9,647 bases of DNA from CAYZJD01 sp964478455 (GTDB taxonomy: Bacteria > Acidobacteriota > Terriglobia > Bryobacterales > Bryobacteraceae). Made by a program: the position numbers and the translations under genes. Under the pieces are notes generated by a model that was not told the DNA's origin, did no database searches, and worked only from the letters and a program-made list of their open reading frames with translations. Position 1 is the stretch's first letter; each line of letters begins with the position of its first letter. The stretch covers positions 1 to 9,647 of the forward strand of contig CAYZJD010000163.1 in assembly GCA_964478455.1 (NCBI GenBank). Direction: 5' to 3'. Below, one piece after another: positions 7,431 to 9,647 of this stretch.

Positions 7431-8817
7431 GGAACACGCCGAGCACGGCCGAGGAAAGCAGCAGGGCGGACGTCGCTCCCGCCAGGAGAGGGAGTCCCAC
7501 CCGGACCGTCGCCGGAAAAGCGGCCATCGGTTGGGGGCCCACCAGAAGCACGAACGGAACGGCGATGCCCATCGCGGCCAGCAGGAAAGCCCTGGCCGTT
7601 GTCCACGGGTTTCCCAAGCCCGCATAGCTGCGTTCTCCGAGGCGGAACTCTCGCCTCGATCGCGATAGGTAGACAGCCAGATTGACTAATATCACGGCGG
7701 CCGCCACAGTGAAGCTGATTGCCCAGAAGTCCGGAATGCCGGTCCACGGCTCGGCGCCGGGCTTCGGTCCCGGAAGCCCGGCTGTCCGGGCCAGAACGCC
7801 GCGCGCGATCACACCCGCGCGCCTGGCGCCTGCATTGATCAGCACGACAACGGCTAGCCTTGAATCCAGGGCAATCACCGCAGCCGTGTTGCAGCCCCAG
7901 GTACTCCCCGTGTGCTCGAGAAACACGCCACCCGGCCGCTCAGGATTTCGCCGGATGAACCAGCCCACGGCGTACGGCTTTTGCTCCGGCGGCGGAAGGC
8001 CGAGGCTGCCGGCAGTCCCCCCTACCAGAGCCGCCATGTAACGGGCCATGTCATTTGCGGTCGATTTCACCAGCGAGGCGCCATACCAGCCGGTCCAGAT
8101 TCGGCTGGGTCGCATGCGCCCCCACTGCCGCTCGTGGCCTTCAGCCAAGCCCCAGGCGAGAGCCTTGCGCCGATCCAGCGTGGTCCGGTTCATGCCGAGC
8201 GGGCCAAAGACCCGCCGCTCCATGTAGGCCGGAAAGGACTCGCCCGAGACGCGTTCAATGATGGCGGCCAGCAAGACATAGTTGCTGTTCGCGTATCGAA
8301 AACCAGGACCGCGCGGCGGGTGAGGGTCCACCGCTCGCAGCCTCGTCACCGCCAGTTTCAGGTCATGCTCACCCGGCTTGCCGCAGCACGGCGCCTGGAA
8401 GTCGTCCTTGCGCCTCAGCCCGCTCGTGTGCTCGACCAGATGCCTCACTGTCAGGCCGTGCTCCGCATCGAACTCTGAAAGATACGCGGAAACGGGCACA
8501 TCGAGTTCCAGCTTGCCGTCTTTCTCCAATTGCGCGATAGCCAGCGCAGTGAAAGGCTTGCTCAGAGAGGCCAATTCGACGGGCGTGTCCGGCGTCATCG
8601 CCGCGCCGGTGGCAAGGCTCGCGACCCCGTAAGCTCTGGTGAACAGGACGTCCTCGCCGCGCACCACGGATAGCGAAAGGCCTGGGATCTGGTTGAGCTG
8701 CATCTCGGCGCGCACGTAACGATCGATCGCGCCCAGATCCGGTTGCGGGCCGAGTGCGAGCGTCGAGGCCGCAAAGGGAACGAGTACGAGACGCAGAGAA
8801 GGAAGAAGACAAATCAC
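7411..8817 (-). CDS. Serine beta-lactamase-fold hydrolase with C-terminal membrane domain
   Basis: A 468-residue protein of the Pfam Beta-lactamase (class C / penicillin-binding / esterase) family. Residues 1-21 look like a signal peptide. The catalytic motifs are in order: Ser84-x-x-Lys87 (SLSK), Tyr175-Ala-Asn177 (YANSNY) and His302-Thr-Gly304 (HTGSTWG, the KTG-equivalent). After the fold ends near 350, three hydrophobic segments follow (about 364-384, 409-427, 439-461), so the enzyme is probably anchored with its active site outside the cytoplasm. The family includes D-aminopeptidases, esterases and beta-lactamases; the substrate is not predictable and resistance should not be assumed. The GTG at 8817 is chosen because GGAG sits 6 bases upstream and a signal peptide follows; a longer frame from 8907 would overlap pckA. 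The first ten codons fall in one repeat, and the last few codons and stop in another (C-terminus KKGSA). Confidence 0.88.
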   Translation of the reverse strand: MICLLPSLRLVLVPFAASTLALGPQPDLGAIDRYVRAEMQLNQIPGLSLSVVRGEDVLFTRAYGVASLATGAAMTPDTPVELASLSKPFTALAIAQLEKDGKLELDVPVSAYLSEFDAEHGLTVRHLVEHTSGLRRKDDFQAPCCGKPGEHDLKLAVTRLRAVDPHPPRGPGFRYANSNYVLLAAIIERVSGESFPAYMERRVFGPLGMNRTTLDRRKALAWGLAEGHERQWGRMRPSRIWTGWYGASLVKSTANDMARYMAALVGGTAGSLGLPPPEQKPYAVGWFIRRNPERPGGVFLEHTGSTWGCNTAAVIALDSRLAVVVLINAGARRAGVIARGVLARTAGLPGPKPGAEPWTGIPDFWAISFTVAAAVILVNLAVYLSRSRREFRLGERSYAGLGNPWTTARAFLLAAMGIAVPFVLLVGPQPMAAFPATVRVGLPLLAGATSALLLSSAVLGVFPKKGSA

Positions 8818-8823
8818 GAGTTT

Positions 8824-8827
8824 CTCC
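8824..8827 (-). promoter_or_regulatory. Ribosome-binding site deciding the GTG start of the serine hydrolase
   Basis: GGAG on the minus strand, six bases before the GTG at 8817-8815. It is part of the tandem GCGGAGAA units of a repeat, so the repeat appears to provide the ribosome-binding site as well as the start of the signal peptide. Confidence 0.55.
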
Positions 8828-8844
8828 GCGTTCTCCGCGTCTCC

Positions 8845-8864
8845 GCGGTAAGTTCTCTTACCGC
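8845..8864 (-). terminator. Small hairpin over the pckA stop codon
   Basis: A perfect 8-bp stem (8845-8852 and 8857-8864) with a 4-base loop, covering the TAA stop of pckA. No T-run follows on the minus strand, so it more likely protects an mRNA end or belongs to the adjoining repeat than acts as an intrinsic terminator. Confidence 0.3.
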
Positions 8865-9647
8865 ACTCGCTTCGGGCCGGCCTCGACGAGTTCTCTGGCG
8901 GCGCCATCCTGCTGATGGAGCTTGAAATTCTCGATGAACCGCGCGGCCAGGGCGTCGTACTTCTTGAAGTACTCCTCCCGGCTCGGCCAGGTGTTGGCAG
9001 GATCCAGGATCGATGTCGGGATCCCTTCGCAAGCCAGCGGCACGTCGAAGCCGAACACCGGGTCCTTACGAAATTCCGTCTTTTCGAGGCGCCCGTCGAG
9101 GGCGTCCGTCAGCAACTGCCGCGTGTGCTGGATGCTGATCCGCTTGCCGACCCCGAACGGCCCGCCGGTCCAGCCCGTGTTCACCAGCCAGCAAGTCACC
9201 CCGTGCTTCAGGATCTTCGACTTCAGCAGGTTCGCGTAGACCTGCGGCCGGTGCACCATGAACGGGGCGCCGAAACAAGTCGAGAAAGTGATCTCGGGCT
9301 CCTTGCCGAGACCGATCTCCGTGCCCGCGATCTTGCTTGTGTAGCCCGACATGAAGTGATAGATCGCCTGCTCGGTGGTCAGCTTCGCGATCGGCGGCAT
9401 GACGCCCGATGCGTCGCAGGTCAGAAACACGATGTTCTTCGGATGGCCCGCCATCTTCTCGGGAACGTAGTTCTCGATGTAATCGAGCGGGTACGCCATC
9501 CGGGTGTTTTCCGTTGTTCGGTCGTCGTCGAGGTCGAGCTTGCGGGAGTACGGATCGAAGGTCACATTCTCCAGGATGGTCCCGAACCTGCGGGTGCAGG
9601 CGTAAATCTGGGGCTCGGCCACTGGCGAGAGGCGGATGACATTGGCG
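8858..9647 (-). CDS. pckA: ATP-dependent phosphoenolpyruvate carboxykinase, C-terminal half (5' end beyond the right edge)
   Basis: About 262 C-terminal residues are present; the family is usually 520-540 long, so half the gene, including the kinase-1 phosphate-binding loop, lies outside. The frame stays open to the window edge and begins ANVIRLSPVAEPQIYACTRR, so the coding region is edge-truncated, not started internally. The enzyme converts oxaloacetate and ATP to phosphoenolpyruvate, CO2 and ADP at the entry to gluconeogenesis. Diagnostic stretches are TENTRMAYP (Arg at 9502-9500; equivalent to the ATP-contacting Arg333 of E. coli), IVFLTCDASGVMPP, YHFMSGYTSKIAGTE, and GVGKRISI (Arg at 9142-9140; equivalent to Arg449). 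It has the WTGGPFGVGK form, longer than E. coli's WNGTGK. The protein ends AGPKRVR with a TAA inside a hairpin. The serine hydrolase follows after 40 bp and may be co-transcribed, though no functional link is obvious. Confidence 0.97.
   Translation of the reverse strand, partial: ANVIRLSPVAEPQIYACTRRFGTILENVTFDPYSRKLDLDDDRTTENTRMAYPLDYIENYVPEKMAGHPKNIVFLTCDASGVMPPIAKLTTEQAIYHFMSGYTSKIAGTEIGLGKEPEITFSTCFGAPFMVHRPQVYANLLKSKILKHGVTCWLVNTGWTGGPFGVGKRISIQHTRQLLTDALDGRLEKTEFRKDPVFGFDVPLACEGIPTSILDPANTWPSREEYFKKYDALAARFIENFKLHQQDGAARELVEAGPKRVR

Larger units (their letters stand above)
8788..8864. repeat. GCGGAGA-type interspersed repeat with tandem units and hairpin
   Basis: Three tandem units of 8-9 bases (TTCTCCGCG, TTCTCCGCG, TCTCCGCG) occupy 8822-8847. 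A 13-base segment at 8788-8800 (GAGACGCAGAGAA) is an inverted copy of 8831-8843 with one mismatch. A perfect 8-bp hairpin, GCGGTAAG (8845-8852) with CTTACCGC (8857-8864), adjoins them and spans the pckA TAA stop. Text of the form 'CTCCGCGTCTCCGCGGT' recurs between genes in many soil and environmental bacteria, so this is probably an interspersed repeat; that comparison is from memory and not tested. Confidence 0.6.

Noticed and set aside
7334..7747. Upstream extension of the UroD-like protein by 138 codons
   Set aside because: It would translate the palindrome and run antiparallel in meaning to the hydrolase's membrane domain; family members start at the Thr-Ser-Lys-Glu-Arg position.
7411..8817. 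Antibiotic-resistance beta-lactamase
   Set aside because: The fold and motifs are shared by many esterases and peptidases; the membrane domain and lack of resistance context give no support for that role.
8818..8907. Longer N-terminus for the serine hydrolase from 8907
   Set aside because: It overlaps the end of pckA by 50 bases and would bury the signal peptide; GTG 8817 has a ribosome-binding site.

Overview
This 9.6 kb, GC-rich window carries nine protein-coding genes, two of them cut by the window edges. All lie on the minus strand and are tightly packed, with three 4-bp start/stop overlaps and no gene-free stretch longer than about 100 bases. No rRNA, tRNA, CRISPR array, integrase or transposase was seen. 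The best guess is a free-living heterotroph of the Acidobacteriota (Solibacter/Bryobacter-like). That rests on the style of the basic-linker peptidoglycan-binding protein, the UroD-like methyltransferase and the interspersed palindromic repeats. It is an inference, not a proof.

In the order of transcription (right to left): (1) the C-terminal half of ATP-dependent PEP carboxykinase (pckA), followed at 40 bp by a secreted or membrane-bound serine beta-lactamase-fold hydrolase with three C-terminal membrane segments. (2) A perfect 77-bp palindrome at 7354-7430 that supplies the hydrolase's stop codon. (3) A three-gene corrinoid methyl-transfer cluster: a UroD-fold methyltransferase, a stand-alone cobalamin-binding protein of the MtbC/MttC type, and a stand-alone zinc homocysteine S-methyltransferase. 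The last two overlap by GTGA. Together they look like a dismantled, substrate-specialised relative of MetH that moves a methyl group from an unknown donor through cobalamin to homocysteine. (4) A second, imperfect palindrome at 4436-4517 that supplies the stop codon of the homocysteine methyltransferase. (5) An M20 metallopeptidase coupled by ATGA to a DMT/EamA transporter. (6) A membrane-anchored HtrA protease with two PDZ domains and its own TATAAT-containing promoter region. (7) A small secreted peptidoglycan-binding protein whose stop overlaps (ATGA) the start of a truncated gene that reads like alanine dehydrogenase.

The most interesting part is 4436-7430. It holds a compact methyl donor:corrinoid:homocysteine system bounded at both ends by different palindromic elements, with no visible corrinoid reactivase, no pterin-binding domain and no SAM-dependent reactivation domain. 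The UroD-like member keeps the His-X-Cys part of the expected zinc site but appears to have His where methanogen homologues have the second Cys. Three unrelated repeat types sit exactly at gene ends or starts. Two supply stop codons, and the third supplies the first ten codons of a signal peptide.
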